From Miltoncostaea sp036826475 (lineage in GTDB: Bacteria > Actinomycetota > Thermoleophilia > Miltoncostaeales > Miltoncostaeaceae), in NCBI GenBank assembly GCA_036826475.1, contig DAISWG010000013.1, positions 8,279 to 72,278 of the forward strand: a stretch of 64,000 nt of DNA, read 5' to 3'. The notes under the pieces were generated by a model that saw nothing but the letters and a program-made list of their open reading frames with translations, ran no database searches and was not told where the DNA came from. The position numbers were made by a program, and so were the translations under genes. Below, one piece after another: positions 23,750 to 32,676 of this stretch. Within the stretch, counting starts at the first letter, position 1. Each line of letters starts with the position of its first letter.

Positions 23750-25722
23750 TGGCGACCACCCTGGAGCCCGGGACGACGGGAGGGCAGGACTACACGCCCA
23801 TCGAGGGCGCGGAGCGCGCGGTCGCCCGGTCCCTCACCCTCTGGTACGTCCTCGCCTCCACCGCGATCTTCGCCGTGGCGGGCCTGCTCGGCGTGGTGCT
23901 CCGCCAGAGCCAGGCCAACATCGTCCAGCTGGGCGACAACGCCTTCTACGCCGTCATGACCGCCCACGGGCTCGGCGCCTTCGTCGGCTGGGCGGCCTTC
24001 GCCGTCATGGGGTTCTCGTTCTGGGTGCTGGCCGAGGTCGGCTTCCCCATCCCCGTCCTCGGTGCCCGTCTCGCCCGGGCGGCGTGGTGGTGCATGGTGC
24101 TCGGCGTCGCCGGCGTGGTGGTCACGACCCTCGTCTTCAGCTTCGCCGGCTCCTGGGTGTTCCTCTACCCGCTGCCGTTCCACTCCGCCGGGCAGTGGGG
24201 CGACTGGGTCACCGCCCTCTTCTCCGCGTCCGTGCTGCTGGCGGGGGTGTCGATCATCCTCTGGTGCGTCGCGATCCTGGTGGTGGTCACCGGGCCGGGA
24301 CTCGGCTCCGACCGCGGCGTGTGGAACCGCGTGGGCGCCGCCATCGGCCTGGGCATCGTGTGGCCGCGCAGGTTCACGACCGCGCGGCCCGTGCCCTACC
24401 CGGTGATCCCCCTCACCGTGATCGCCATCGACATGATCATCGCCACCACCCCGCTGGCGGTTCTGCTGGTGGAGATGATCATCGAGTCGTTCACCTCGAT
24501 CTCGGTGGATCCGCTCCTGGCGAAGAACGTGCTGTGGTGGTTCGGCCACCCGGTCGTCTACCTGCTGCTCTTCCCCGCCGTCGCGATCTACTACCTGCTG
24601 GTCCCGCGCTACGCGAAGCGGCCGCTCGTGTCGGGCAACATCATCGTCCTGGGGTGGACGATCGCCGTGATCGCCAACGTCACGGTGTGGGCGCACCACC
24701 TCTACATGGACTACCCCACGGGGATCCAGGCGGCCATCAACACCGGGATGGAGCCGCTCACGTTCGCGCTCACGCTGGTGTCGGCGCTGAGCCTCTACAG
24801 CCTCTACATGACCATCTTCCGGTCGCGCTGGACGTGGAACGCGGCGAGCACCGCCCTGTTCCTCGGCATGGTCAGCTGGCTGCTGGCGGGCCTGTCGGGC
24901 GTGGTCAACGCGACGATCGCCTGGGACGCCTTCGTCCACAACACGCTCTGGGTGGTCGGCCACTTCCACCACATGGCGCTGATGAACATCGGCATCGTCA
25001 TCTTCGGGGCGGTGTACGCGTTCCTGCCAGCGATGCTCGGCCGGGAGCTCTACAGCGACCGCCTCGGCATGTGGCACGTGTGGCTCACGTTCACCGCCGG
25101 CACCCTCAACAGCGTCGTGTGGATTATCCAGGGCCTCGACGGCGCCCCCCGCCGCTTCGCCCAGCTGCCCGGCGAGTACGACGCCTGGACCGACGCCTCC
25201 ATCCCCCTCGTGGCGATCCTGGCCCTGGCCCAGCTGCTCTTCATCTGGAACATCGTCCAGACGCTGCGCGGCCGCACCAGTGCCGGCACCCAGCGCCTGG
25301 CGCTCGGCGTCGCCCGGCCCAAGCTCACCAGCCCGGCGCTCCAGGGCTTCGTCATCGTGGTCACGCTGATGGCGCTCGCCGGCCTGACCGCCGCCGGGTG
25401 GGCGATCGGCAACAACCGCACCAACGAGGCGGAGGCGGCCTTCATCCCCGCACCCGCCGAGCCGTCGGGCGGCGGTGAGCTGGCGGCGGGGCAGCAGGTG
25501 TTCGTCGACAGCGGCTGCGGCGGCTGCCACGTGCTGTCGGCGGCCAACGCGTCGGGCGCCGTGGGGCCCAACCTCGACCAGGCGAAGCCGAGCGAGGACC
25601 TGGTGGTCGAGCGCGTCACCAACGGCCTCAACGCGATGCCGGCGTTCAAGGACCAGCTCACCCCCGACCAGATCGAGGCGGTCGCGGCCTACGTGTCGCA
25701 GTCGGCGGGCGCCTCGCCGTGA
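23749..25722 (+). CDS. Cytochrome c oxidase subunit I (ba3-like) with fused C-terminal cytochrome c domain
   Basis: A 657-aa catalytic oxidase subunit. Haem and copper ligands appear in order: TAHGLGAFVGW for the low-spin haem, GHPVVYLLLFP near residue 266 with the CuB histidine and Tyr, WAHHLYMD near 314 for the CuB His pair, and GHFHHMAL near 404 for the two haem histidines. About 13 helices are visible. After the last helix (near 560) a soluble domain carries CGGCH near residue 590, a distal Met in LNAMPAF and the usual cytochrome c length, so an electron-entry haem c is built into subunit I. ATG 23749 follows GAGGAG. Most ba3 oxidases lack this fusion; caa3 types carry it on subunit II instead. 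Confidence 0.92.
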   Translation: MATTLEPGTTGGQDYTPIEGAERAVARSLTLWYVLASTAIFAVAGLLGVVLRQSQANIVQLGDNAFYAVMTAHGLGAFVGWAAFAVMGFSFWVLAEVGFPIPVLGARLARAAWWCMVLGVAGVVVTTLVFSFAGSWVFLYPLPFHSAGQWGDWVTALFSASVLLAGVSIILWCVAILVVVTGPGLGSDRGVWNRVGAAIGLGIVWPRRFTTARPVPYPVIPLTVIAIDMIIATTPLAVLLVEMIIESFTSISVDPLLAKNVLWWFGHPVVYLLLFPAVAIYYLLVPRYAKRPLVSGNIIVLGWTIAVIANVTVWAHHLYMDYPTGIQAAINTGMEPLTFALTLVSALSLYSLYMTIFRSRWTWNAASTALFLGMVSWLLAGLSGVVNATIAWDAFVHNTLWVVGHFHHMALMNIGIVIFGAVYAFLPAMLGRELYSDRLGMWHVWLTFTAGTLNSVVWIIQGLDGAPRRFAQLPGEYDAWTDASIPLVAILALAQLLFIWNIVQTLRGRTSAGTQRLALGVARPKLTSPALQGFVIVVTLMALAGLTAAGWAIGNNRTNEAEAAFIPAPAEPSGGGELAAGQQVFVDSGCGGCHVLSAANASGAVGPNLDQAKPSEDLVVERVTNGLNAMPAFKDQLTPDQIEAVAAYVSQSAGASP

Positions 25723-26528
25723 CGCCGGGGAGCGGCCACTGGGCGATGTGGCCCGAGCAGCCGCTGCTGGTCCCCCGGATCCTGGGGGTGCGGCTCGCCG
25801 TCTACCTGGCGGGCTGGTGGCGCTTCGTCCGCAGCGGGCGCCCGGAGCCGCTGCGCCTGCTCGCCTTCGTGGCGGGCGTCAACGTGCTGGTGCTGGCCCT
25901 CGCCTCGCCGCTGCACCACGTGGCGTCCGACTACCTGTTCTCCGCCCACATGGTCCAGCACGTGATGGTGGGCGACATCGCGCCGCTGCTGCTGGTGCTG
26001 GGGGTGTCGGGGCCGCTCACCGCGATCGTGCCGGGGTGGCTGCTGCGCCTCGCGGGCCCGCGCTGGCTGGCGTTCGTGGTGTGGACCGCGGTCACCGCCG
26101 GCTGGTACGTGCCGGCCCTGTTCGAGCGGGCGTTGTCGACGCCGTGGCTGCACGTGCTCATGCAGGCGTCGGTGCTGTTCGGCGGACTGATGGCGTGGGC
26201 GCACATCGTGGGCATCGCGCCGCGCCGGGCGAGCGCCGCGGGCCGGGCGGGCTTCGCGTTCGCGCTCATGGCCGCCGGCATGGTGGTGTCGCAGTGGCTG
26301 TTCCTGTCCGGGCCGCTGTACGACGTCTACATCGACCAGCCCGACCGGCTCCTCGGCCTCACCCCGACGGCCGACCAGACCAAGGCGGCGCTCATCATGG
26401 GGTCGGAGGGGATGATCACCATGATCACCGCCGCCGCCCTCCTGATGTGGGCCCACGTCGACCGTGCCGCAGGCCAGGCCGACGTGACATCATCCCCGCC
26501 GTGCGCACCACCCGGCTCCTCGCGCTGA
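25719..26528 (+). CDS. ctaG: CtaG-type cytochrome c oxidase assembly factor
   Basis: A 269-aa membrane protein of the caa3/CtaG family found in Bacillus and actinobacteria. It has seven predicted helices, and the family histidines are visible in LASPLHHVASDYLFSAHMVQH, with a further His in LMAWAHIVG. It is thought to help insert copper or fold the oxidase. GTG at 25719 lies inside the stop of subunit I (GTGA), so it is the third cistron of the oxidase operon. A DUF6636-like gene overlaps its last 28 bp. Confidence 0.9.
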   Translation: MTPGSGHWAMWPEQPLLVPRILGVRLAVYLAGWWRFVRSGRPEPLRLLAFVAGVNVLVLALASPLHHVASDYLFSAHMVQHVMVGDIAPLLLVLGVSGPLTAIVPGWLLRLAGPRWLAFVVWTAVTAGWYVPALFERALSTPWLHVLMQASVLFGGLMAWAHIVGIAPRRASAAGRAGFAFALMAAGMVVSQWLFLSGPLYDVYIDQPDRLLGLTPTADQTKAALIMGSEGMITMITAAALLMWAHVDRAAGQADVTSSPPCAPPGSSR

Positions 26529-26944
26529 CCCTCCTCGCCGCCACGGCGGCGGCGGTCCCCGCGCCGGCGTTCGCGCAGGGCCAGGGCGCGGACGAGCTGA
26601 AGCGGTTCATCACGCCCACCCGCAACATCGGGTGCTTCGGCGACGGCTCCGGCGTGCGCTGCGACATCCGCTCCACGTCGGCCACGCCCCCGAAGAAGCC
26701 GGCCAACTGCCGCCTCGACTGGGGGACCGCCTACGAGGTGAACCGCACCGGCAGGGGCCACGGCCTCTGCGTGGGCGACACGGCGCTGCCGGCGCCGGGC
26801 GAGCGGCCGCCGGTGCTCAAGTACGGGCACACCATCCGGCTCGGCCACGGCCTGAAGTGCACCTCCAAGCGCACCGGCCTCACGTGCCGCAACGCCGGCA
26901 ACCACGGGTTCACGCTGTCCAAGACCCGGATCCGGCTCTTCTGA
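26501..26944 (+). CDS. Secreted cysteine-containing protein (DUF6636-like)
   Basis: A 147-aa exported protein with a signal peptide (LLALTLLAATAAAVPAPAFAQ) starting at GTG 26501. The mature part has six cysteines in a pattern of paired loops (NIGCFGDGSGVRCDI, ANCRLDWG, GLCVGD, LKCTSKRTGLTCRNAGNHGF), which resembles small actinobacterial secreted proteins of the DUF6636 type. The TCRNAGNHGFTLSK end is characteristic. Function unknown. It overlaps the oxidase assembly gene, but whether it belongs to that operon functionally is unclear. Confidence 0.78.
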   Translation: MRTTRLLALTLLAATAAAVPAPAFAQGQGADELKRFITPTRNIGCFGDGSGVRCDIRSTSATPPKKPANCRLDWGTAYEVNRTGRGHGLCVGDTALPAPGERPPVLKYGHTIRLGHGLKCTSKRTGLTCRNAGNHGFTLSKTRIRLF

Positions 26945-26970
26945 GCGGCTCGCGCTCCGACTCGCCGCCG

Positions 26971-27573
26971 GTGCTGCGTCTCCACGACAACGCGGTGTCG
27001 GGCAACTGCTACAAGGTCCGCCTCATCCTGAGCCGCCTCGGCATCCCGTTCGAGCGGATCGAGCTGAGCGTGGTCGACCGCTCCGACCGCGAGGAGGCGA
27101 TCGGCCGCGCCGCCAACCCGGCGCTGCGCGTCCCCACGCTGCAGCTCGACGACGGCCGCCACCTGGCCGAGTCGAACGCGATCCTCTGGTACTTCGGGGA
27201 GGGCACCGAGCTGGTGCCCGGCGACCGCTACGAGCGCGCCCAGGTGCTCCAGTGGATGTTCTTCGAGCAGTACGACCACGAGCCCAACCTGGCGGTCGCG
27301 CGCTTCTGGCTCCACGTGCTGGGCGGTGCCCCCCAGGGGCAGTCGCTCGAGGCGAAGCAGGAGGGCGCTGCGCGGGCGATCCTGGCGATGGAGACCCACC
27401 TCGCCGACCGCACGTTCCTGGTGGGCGAGCGCTTCACCATCGCCGACATCGCCCTCTACGCGTACACCCACGTCGCGCCGGAGGGCGGGGTCCCGCTGGA
27501 GCCCTACCCCGCGGTGCGGGCGTGGATCGACCGGGTGGCCGCCCAGCCGGGGCACATCACGATCGACGAGTGA
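26971..27573 (+). CDS. Glutathione S-transferase family protein
   Basis: A 200-aa two-domain GST-like protein. The thioredoxin-fold half begins VLRLHDNAVSGNCYKVRLIL, with a Ser-Gly-Asn-Cys segment where the catalytic residue lies, followed by RVPTLQLDDGRHLAESNAIL, which holds the conserved cis-Pro and the glutathione-contacting ESNAI. The all-helical half contains FTIADIALYAYTHVA, the N-capping box. GTG 26971 is the first start near the domain; no good ribosome-binding site is seen. Actinobacteria generally lack glutathione, so the true thiol is uncertain. Confidence 0.88.
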   Translation: MLRLHDNAVSGNCYKVRLILSRLGIPFERIELSVVDRSDREEAIGRAANPALRVPTLQLDDGRHLAESNAILWYFGEGTELVPGDRYERAQVLQWMFFEQYDHEPNLAVARFWLHVLGGAPQGQSLEAKQEGAARAILAMETHLADRTFLVGERFTIADIALYAYTHVAPEGGVPLEPYPAVRAWIDRVAAQPGHITIDE

Positions 27574-27576
27574 CGC

Positions 27577-28476
27577 TCAGGCCTCCAGGAGGTGCTGGGT
27601 GAACCATTCGGCCGCCGCGCCGGAGGCGACCTCGAAGTCGGCGACGTAGGCGTCGAAGTGGCCGCCCTTCAGCACCACCAGGCGCTTCGGCTCGAGCGCC
27701 CGCTCGTACGCCTCGATCGCCAGGTCGGACACCGTCAGGTGGTCGCCGGCCGCCACCACGATCTGCAGCGGCGTGGGCGACACCCACTGGATGTAGGCCC
27801 CCGGCTCGTACTCCCAGAACATCTCGACGCTGCGCAGGGTCACCTCGTTGCGCCATGACGGCGCCCGGCGCGCGCCGGTCTCGGTGAACCAGGTGTACGA
27901 GTCGGCCGTCGGCAGGGACGAGGGCGCCATGGGATCGGCGTCGACCACCGGGATCATCGCGGGCGGGTTACCGGCGTAGCGGCTCGCCCGGTCGTCGTCG
28001 AACATGCCGCCGACGGCGGCGATGAAGTCGGACCGCACGATGCGCCGGGCGTTGCGGTGGCCGCTGATGAGGGGCACCTGGCACGACACGCACTTCACGC
28101 GCCGGTCGATGGCCCCCACCACCAGCACGTGGCCCCCCGAGTAGCTCGAGCCCCAGACGCCGATGCGCCCGGCGTCCACCTCCGGCCGGGTGGTGGCGTA
28201 GGTGATGGCGTGGCGGTAGTCGCGCACCTGCTCCCACGGGTCGATCTCCTGGCGGGGCTCCCCGTCGCTGGCGCCGAAGTTGCGGTTGTCGTACACCAGC
28301 GCGCCCAGTCCGGCGGCCGCGAACACCTCGGCGAAGCGGTCGAGGTACATCTCCTTCACCGCCGAGAAGCCGTGCGCCATCACGATCGTCGGCACCGGCC
28401 CGCCCGCTCCGTCGGGCAGGTACAGCCATCCCCGCAGCGTCGTGCCCTCCGCGTCGAACTCGACATCGGTTCGCAC
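27577..28476 (-). CDS. Alpha/beta hydrolase
   Basis: A 299-aa serine hydrolase. The oxyanion segment is VMAHGFSAVKEMYL, the nucleophile elbow GSSYSG has the catalytic Ser near residue 117, and the C-terminal histidine is in LKGGHFDAYV. The arrangement resembles polyketide-transferase-like or prolyl-oligopeptidase-like hydrolases. GTG at 28476 has a strong GGGAGGTGAG upstream. The convergent GST gene ends 3 bp away. Substrate unknown; no signal peptide is visible. Confidence 0.88.
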   Translation of the reverse strand: MRTDVEFDAEGTTLRGWLYLPDGAGGPVPTIVMAHGFSAVKEMYLDRFAEVFAAAGLGALVYDNRNFGASDGEPRQEIDPWEQVRDYRHAITYATTRPEVDAGRIGVWGSSYSGGHVLVVGAIDRRVKCVSCQVPLISGHRNARRIVRSDFIAAVGGMFDDDRASRYAGNPPAMIPVVDADPMAPSSLPTADSYTWFTETGARRAPSWRNEVTLRSVEMFWEYEPGAYIQWVSPTPLQIVVAAGDHLTVSDLAIEAYERALEPKRLVVLKGGHFDAYVADFEVASGAAAEWFTQHLLEA

Positions 28477-28555
28477 CGCTCACCTCCCGGCCGGGTCGGA
28501 TGGGACGTCCAGCCTCCGCCCGGTCCCCGGGGCTGTCAAGCGCCCCCAGGCCGGC

Positions 28556-29326
28556 TCAGCCGCCGTGCGCGCACACCGCGATCACCTCGAGCGTCCACGG
28601 CCCGGAGGGGGTGCCGATGGCGGCGGCCGACGCGATCCACTCGTCCTGGCCGTCGGGCGCGCTGGTGGTGATCGCCACGCGGGCGGCGCCGTCGATCGAC
28701 GCGCCCCCCGAGACCACCCGGGTGCCGGACGGGCACGTCGCGCTGAGGGGCCCCTTCGCCGCGAGCGTGCTGGTGGAGCTGCGGGTGGTCACCACCGTCG
28801 GCCGGTTGAGGTACCTGCCGGCGGCCAGCCCGCCGAGCGCGTCGGCGTCGGACGACGTCGTGGCCGTCGCGGCCGTCGTCGCCGACGGCACCCGCCCGAG
28901 GGTGGCCTCGTCGATGTCGGCCCCGGTCAGCCCGTTCGCCGCGACGGCCTTCGACGTGACGGCGCCGTCGGCGATCGCCGGCCTGGTGACCGCGCCGCCG
29001 GCGAGCGCGGCGGGGGTCACCGCGCCCTCGGCGAGCTTGCCCGCGGTGACGGCGGCGTCCTGGAGCGCCGCGGTCCCCACGCTCCCGTCGCGGGGGGCGG
29101 CGGAGGCCACCGTGTCGATGTCCCGGTTCAGGGCGATGACGCTCAGCACCAGCGCCAGGACGGTGAGCGCCAGCACCCCGCCCAGCGCGAGGGCCAGGCG
29201 CCAGTTGCGCTGGATCCAGCGCTCGTCCTGCTCGATGCGCTCCTCGTCGTGCGCCAGCCGGATCTCGTCGCGCAGCAGCCGCTGCTTCAGGTCCTCGGGG
29301 CCCGTGGGCTTCGCGTCGTCCGCCAT
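28556..29326 (-). CDS. Membrane-anchored protein with repeat stalk, unknown function
   Basis: A 256-aa protein. A charged, coiled-coil-like cytoplasmic part (LKQRLLRDEIRLAHDEERIE) is followed by one helix (LALALGGVLALTVLALVLSVIA) and an extracellular stalk with repeats of the type GAVTPAALAGGAVTRPAIA, reminiscent of left-handed beta-roll or pentapeptide-like repeats common in actinobacterial surface proteins. A C-terminal beta domain has two cysteines (ATCPSGTRVVSGG and VIAVCAHG). ATG 29326 has GGAGCGGAC upstream. I do not recognise a family. Confidence 0.72.
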   Translation of the reverse strand: MADDAKPTGPEDLKQRLLRDEIRLAHDEERIEQDERWIQRNWRLALALGGVLALTVLALVLSVIALNRDIDTVASAAPRDGSVGTAALQDAAVTAGKLAEGAVTPAALAGGAVTRPAIADGAVTSKAVAANGLTGADIDEATLGRVPSATTAATATTSSDADALGGLAAGRYLNRPTVVTTRSSTSTLAAKGPLSATCPSGTRVVSGGASIDGAARVAITTSAPDGQDEWIASAAAIGTPSGPWTLEVIAVCAHGG

Positions 29327-29419
29327 GTCCGCTCCGTTCCGGGGAGAGCCGGCCTCGGCGACACGCTATGCGCGGGGGTGGGGGCGGACCTCGGGGGACC
29401 CCCGGATCGGCCGCTGGTA

Positions 29420-31507
29420 CTAACCCGAGCCCTGGGAGTCCCCGTCGCGCGCCGCCAGCCGGGACGGCCACCAGATGCGGCGGTCCAGCTCGATCACCGT
29501 CGCCGGGAGCAGCACCGAGCGCACGATGAACGTGTCGAGCAGGACGCCGAAGGCCACCAGGAAGCCGATCTCGGTGAGCGACACCAGTGGCAGCACCGCC
29601 AGCACGCTGAAGGTGCCGGCCAGCACGATGCCCGCCGAGGTGATGACCGCGCCGGTGACCGCCAGGCCGCGGATCATCCCCTCGCGGGTGCCGTGCCGGA
29701 TCGATTCCTCGCGCACGCGCGCCATCAGGAAGATGTTGTAGTCGACGCCCAGCGCCACCAGGAAGATGAACCCGAACAGCGGCAGCGACGGGTCCTCGCC
29801 GGGGAAGCCGAAGACGTAGTCGAAGATCAGGACGCTCGCGCCGAGGGACGCCAGGAACGACACGATCACCGTCCCCACGATCAGCAGCGGTGCCACGATC
29901 GCGCGCAGCAGGATCCCGATGATCACCAGGATCACCAGCAGCACGATCGGCGGCAGCACCAGCAGGTCGCGCTGCGCCGCCTGGTTCAGGTCGTAGGTGA
30001 TCGCGCTGGGCCCGCCCACCAGCGTGTCCTCGCCGCCGGACGCCTTGGCCACCTCGCGCAGGTGCGGCACCAGGTCGATCGCCTCTGGCGAGTAGGGGTC
30101 GGGATCCAGGGTCACGGCCAGGCGGACGCCCGGCGGCCCCTCCTCCAGCGGCCGCACCGACGACACCTCCGGCACGGCCTCCAGCGCGCGCGTCACCGCC
30201 GCCGCCTTGGCCCGGTCGGGCACGATCACGTCGGTCGGCGCCGCCGACCCGGCGGGGAACGACGCCGACAGCAGCTCCTGGCCCGTCACCGACTCGACGT
30301 CGTTGCGGAAGTCCTCCTGCTGGGTGATGCCCTTGTCGAACGCCAGCGTGCCGAGGGCCAGCACCAGCAGCGCCGCCAGCGTCCCGATCCAGATGGGCCG
30401 CGGCGACGCCGCGATCCGGTCGCCCAGGCGGCGCCACCGCCCGCGCTCCTCCGGCACCGCCACCTCGCCCTCCTGGTACCGCGGCACGAACGGCCAGAAC
30501 GCCTTCCGCCCGCCGATGGTGAGCAGCGCCGGCAGGACGGTGAGCATCGCGACCATCGCCACGCCCACGCCCATCGCGCCCACCGGCCCCAGGCCCGCCG
30601 TGCCGTTCACCTCGGCCAGCGCCAGCACCAGCAGCGCGCAGATGTTGGTCACGCCGGACGCCAGGATCGCCGGCCCCGCCCGCCGCAGGGCCAGGCCCAT
30701 CGCCTCGTGCTTGTCCTCGTGGCGTCGAAGCTCCTCGCGGTACCGCGCGGTCAGCAGCAGGGCGTAGTCGGTCCCGGCGCCGAAGACCAGCACCAGCAGG
30801 ATGCCGGCGGTCTGGCCGTTGACCACCACCCCGGCGCTGGCCAGGCCGTAGCCGATCGCGCGGACCGTCACCTCCGCGAACGCCACCGCCACCAGCGGCA
30901 GGAACCAGAAGATCGGGCTGCGGTAGATCAACACCAGCAGCACGAACACCAGGCCGGCGGTGGCGAAGAGCAGCGTCGAGTTGATGCCCTCGAACACCTT
31001 GATCGCGTCCGCCGAGAAGCCCGCCGGGCCGGTGACCGCCGTCTCCAGTCCCTCCGGGGCGTCCGCCAGCCGGTCGCGCAGGTCGTCGACCGCCCCGGTC
31101 AGGACCGCCGACTCGCCGTCCGGCACGTCCACCGGCGCGAGGACGATCGCCGCCTTCCCGTCCTCGGAGAAGATCGGCCGGCTGGGGCTGCCGGTCGCCT
31201 CCGGCGGGTCGGTCGCCAGGCTCGCCCGGAACGCCCCGATCGCGGCCCGGTCGCGGGCGGTGAGGCCCGCCTCGCGCGAGAAGACGACGACGGCCTCGGC
31301 GACGTCGGCCGAGCCGAACTGGTCGAGCGCGTCGAGCACCCGGGTCGACTCGGCGTCGCCGGGCAGGAAGCTGGACGACTCGTTCTTCTGCGCGTCCTCG
31401 AACTTGCCGGCCGCCTGGCCCACCGCCAGCACCACGATGATCCAGACGGCGAGGACGGCCCACTTGCCCCACCGGGTGGAGGGGAGGGTGGCGATCCGTC
31501 GCAGCAT
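29420..31507 (-). CDS. MMPL/RND family transporter (first of three)
   Basis: A 695-aa efflux-type protein with two six-helix halves, each preceded by an exported loop. The first helix is KWAVLAVWIIVVLAVG; the proton-relay type segments are FGAGTDYALLLTARYREEL and LGVDYNIFLMARVREESIR, the Asp-Tyr signature of MmpL proteins. The ATG at 31507 was chosen because the helix starts soon after; GTG 31516 is also possible. It lies 10 bp downstream of the EamA-type gene on the same strand and is probably co-transcribed. Substrates of this subfamily (lipids or drugs) cannot be told. Confidence 0.92.
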   Translation of the reverse strand: MLRRIATLPSTRWGKWAVLAVWIIVVLAVGQAAGKFEDAQKNESSSFLPGDAESTRVLDALDQFGSADVAEAVVVFSREAGLTARDRAAIGAFRASLATDPPEATGSPSRPIFSEDGKAAIVLAPVDVPDGESAVLTGAVDDLRDRLADAPEGLETAVTGPAGFSADAIKVFEGINSTLLFATAGLVFVLLVLIYRSPIFWFLPLVAVAFAEVTVRAIGYGLASAGVVVNGQTAGILLVLVFGAGTDYALLLTARYREELRRHEDKHEAMGLALRRAGPAILASGVTNICALLVLALAEVNGTAGLGPVGAMGVGVAMVAMLTVLPALLTIGGRKAFWPFVPRYQEGEVAVPEERGRWRRLGDRIAASPRPIWIGTLAALLVLALGTLAFDKGITQQEDFRNDVESVTGQELLSASFPAGSAAPTDVIVPDRAKAAAVTRALEAVPEVSSVRPLEEGPPGVRLAVTLDPDPYSPEAIDLVPHLREVAKASGGEDTLVGGPSAITYDLNQAAQRDLLVLPPIVLLVILVIIGILLRAIVAPLLIVGTVIVSFLASLGASVLIFDYVFGFPGEDPSLPLFGFIFLVALGVDYNIFLMARVREESIRHGTREGMIRGLAVTGAVITSAGIVLAGTFSVLAVLPLVSLTEIGFLVAFGVLLDTFIVRSVLLPATVIELDRRIWWPSRLAARDGDSQGSG

Positions 31508-31517
31508 CCGGGGCACG

Positions 31518-32396
31518 CTACGCGCCGAGGGCGACGAGCGCGACCCCAACCGCCAGCACCCCGACCCCCGCGACCTGACGGCGCACGAGGCGCTCGCGGA
31601 ACACGATCCACGCCCCCACCACCGTCAGCGCCGCGAACTGCGAGGCGACCACCGACGTGACCGCCACGCCCTCGCGCGCCCCCACGGCGTAGCTCACGAA
31701 CCCGAGCACCTCGAACACCCCGCCCGCCATCGCCAGGCGGGCCGCCACCGGCCGCGCCAGCGGCCGCAGTCCGGCGGCGAGGGCGACGAGCAGCACGGCG
31801 ACGCCGACGATGCGGGCGGGCAGCGCGATCCACGTGGCGGGGACGGCGTCGGCGGCTGTGCCGGTGGCGTAGATCGAGATGCCGAACACCAGCCCCGCGG
31901 CGGCGCCGAGCAGGATCGACCGGCGCCCGTGGGGGCGCGCCGCCGTCTCGTCCTCCTCCTCCGAGTGCAGCACCACCAGCAGCACGCCGGCGGCGACGAG
32001 CACGAACCCGCCGACGGTGAGGCCGGACGGACGCTCCCCCGCCGCGATCGCCAGGAGCGCGGCGATCGCGCCCTGGGTGGAGCCGAGGCTGGTGACCACC
32101 GCCACCCGCCCGTAGCGGACGCCGACGTACACCAGGGCCAGGCCCACGACGTTGCCGACCCCCGACACGGCGAGCCGGGCGATGGTCGCGCCGTCCAGAT
32201 CCTCCGGCGCCCCCGCCGCTGCTGCCAGCGGCACCGCGACCACCAGGCCGAAGAGCATCACCCACGCGAGCGTCGCGGGCGCGCCGATCCGACGGCTCGA
32301 GGCGGAGTTGCAGAGGGTGGAGCACGTCCACGCCAGCGCGGCGCCGAGCCCCGCCAGCACGGGGGTCAGGCCGTCCCCCCCGGCGCCGGGGTCCAT
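31518..32396 (-). CDS. EamA/DMT family permease
   Basis: A 292-aa drug/metabolite transporter with ten helices in two EamA halves, the first from LAGLGAALAWTCSTLCNSASSRR and the second from ILLGAAAGLVFGISIYATGTAA. The charged HSEEEDETAARPHGRR loop separates the halves. ATG at 32396 has no obvious ribosome-binding site. Substrate unknown. It shares strand and close spacing with the MMPL gene. Confidence 0.88.
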   Translation of the reverse strand: MDPGAGGDGLTPVLAGLGAALAWTCSTLCNSASSRRIGAPATLAWVMLFGLVVAVPLAAAAGAPEDLDGATIARLAVSGVGNVVGLALVYVGVRYGRVAVVTSLGSTQGAIAALLAIAAGERPSGLTVGGFVLVAAGVLLVVLHSEEEDETAARPHGRRSILLGAAAGLVFGISIYATGTAADAVPATWIALPARIVGVAVLLVALAAGLRPLARPVAARLAMAGGVFEVLGFVSYAVGAREGVAVTSVVASQFAALTVVGAWIVFRERLVRRQVAGVGVLAVGVALVALGA

Positions 32397-32436
32397 ACGA
32401 TCAGCCTCACCGGGTCAACCTACCGACGGAGGCACC

Positions 32437-32676
32437 GTGTCCGACCAGCCGCCCGACAGGCGCGACCAGCGCGGGCTGGGGCGCTACATCCTGGCGGCGG
32501 TCGTCGCCGTCTACGTGATCCTGTTCGCGTTCATGAACTCGCACCGCGTCTCGGTGGACTGGGTGCTCTTCGAGCGCAACTCGCGGCTGATCTACGTGAT
32601 CCTGGTCTCCGCGGCGCTCGGCGCCCTGGGGGACCGCCTCCTGCAGAGGCGGTCCCGCAAGGGGCGCGATTCCTAG
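32437..32676 (+). CDS. LapA/DUF1049-like small membrane protein
   Basis: A 79-aa protein with two helices (YILAAVVAVYVILFAFMNS and LIYVILVSAALGALGDRLL) joined by SHRVSVDWVLFERNS, the typical pattern of LapA domains (N...V.V..L). GTG 32437 follows a GGAGG site. LapA (YciS) forms a lipopolysaccharide-control pair with LapB in E. coli; in actinobacteria it is a lone protein of unknown role. The stop overlaps the osmolyte-binding gene through CTAG. Confidence 0.85.
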   Translation: MSDQPPDRRDQRGLGRYILAAVVAVYVILFAFMNSHRVSVDWVLFERNSRLIYVILVSAALGALGDRLLQRRSRKGRDS

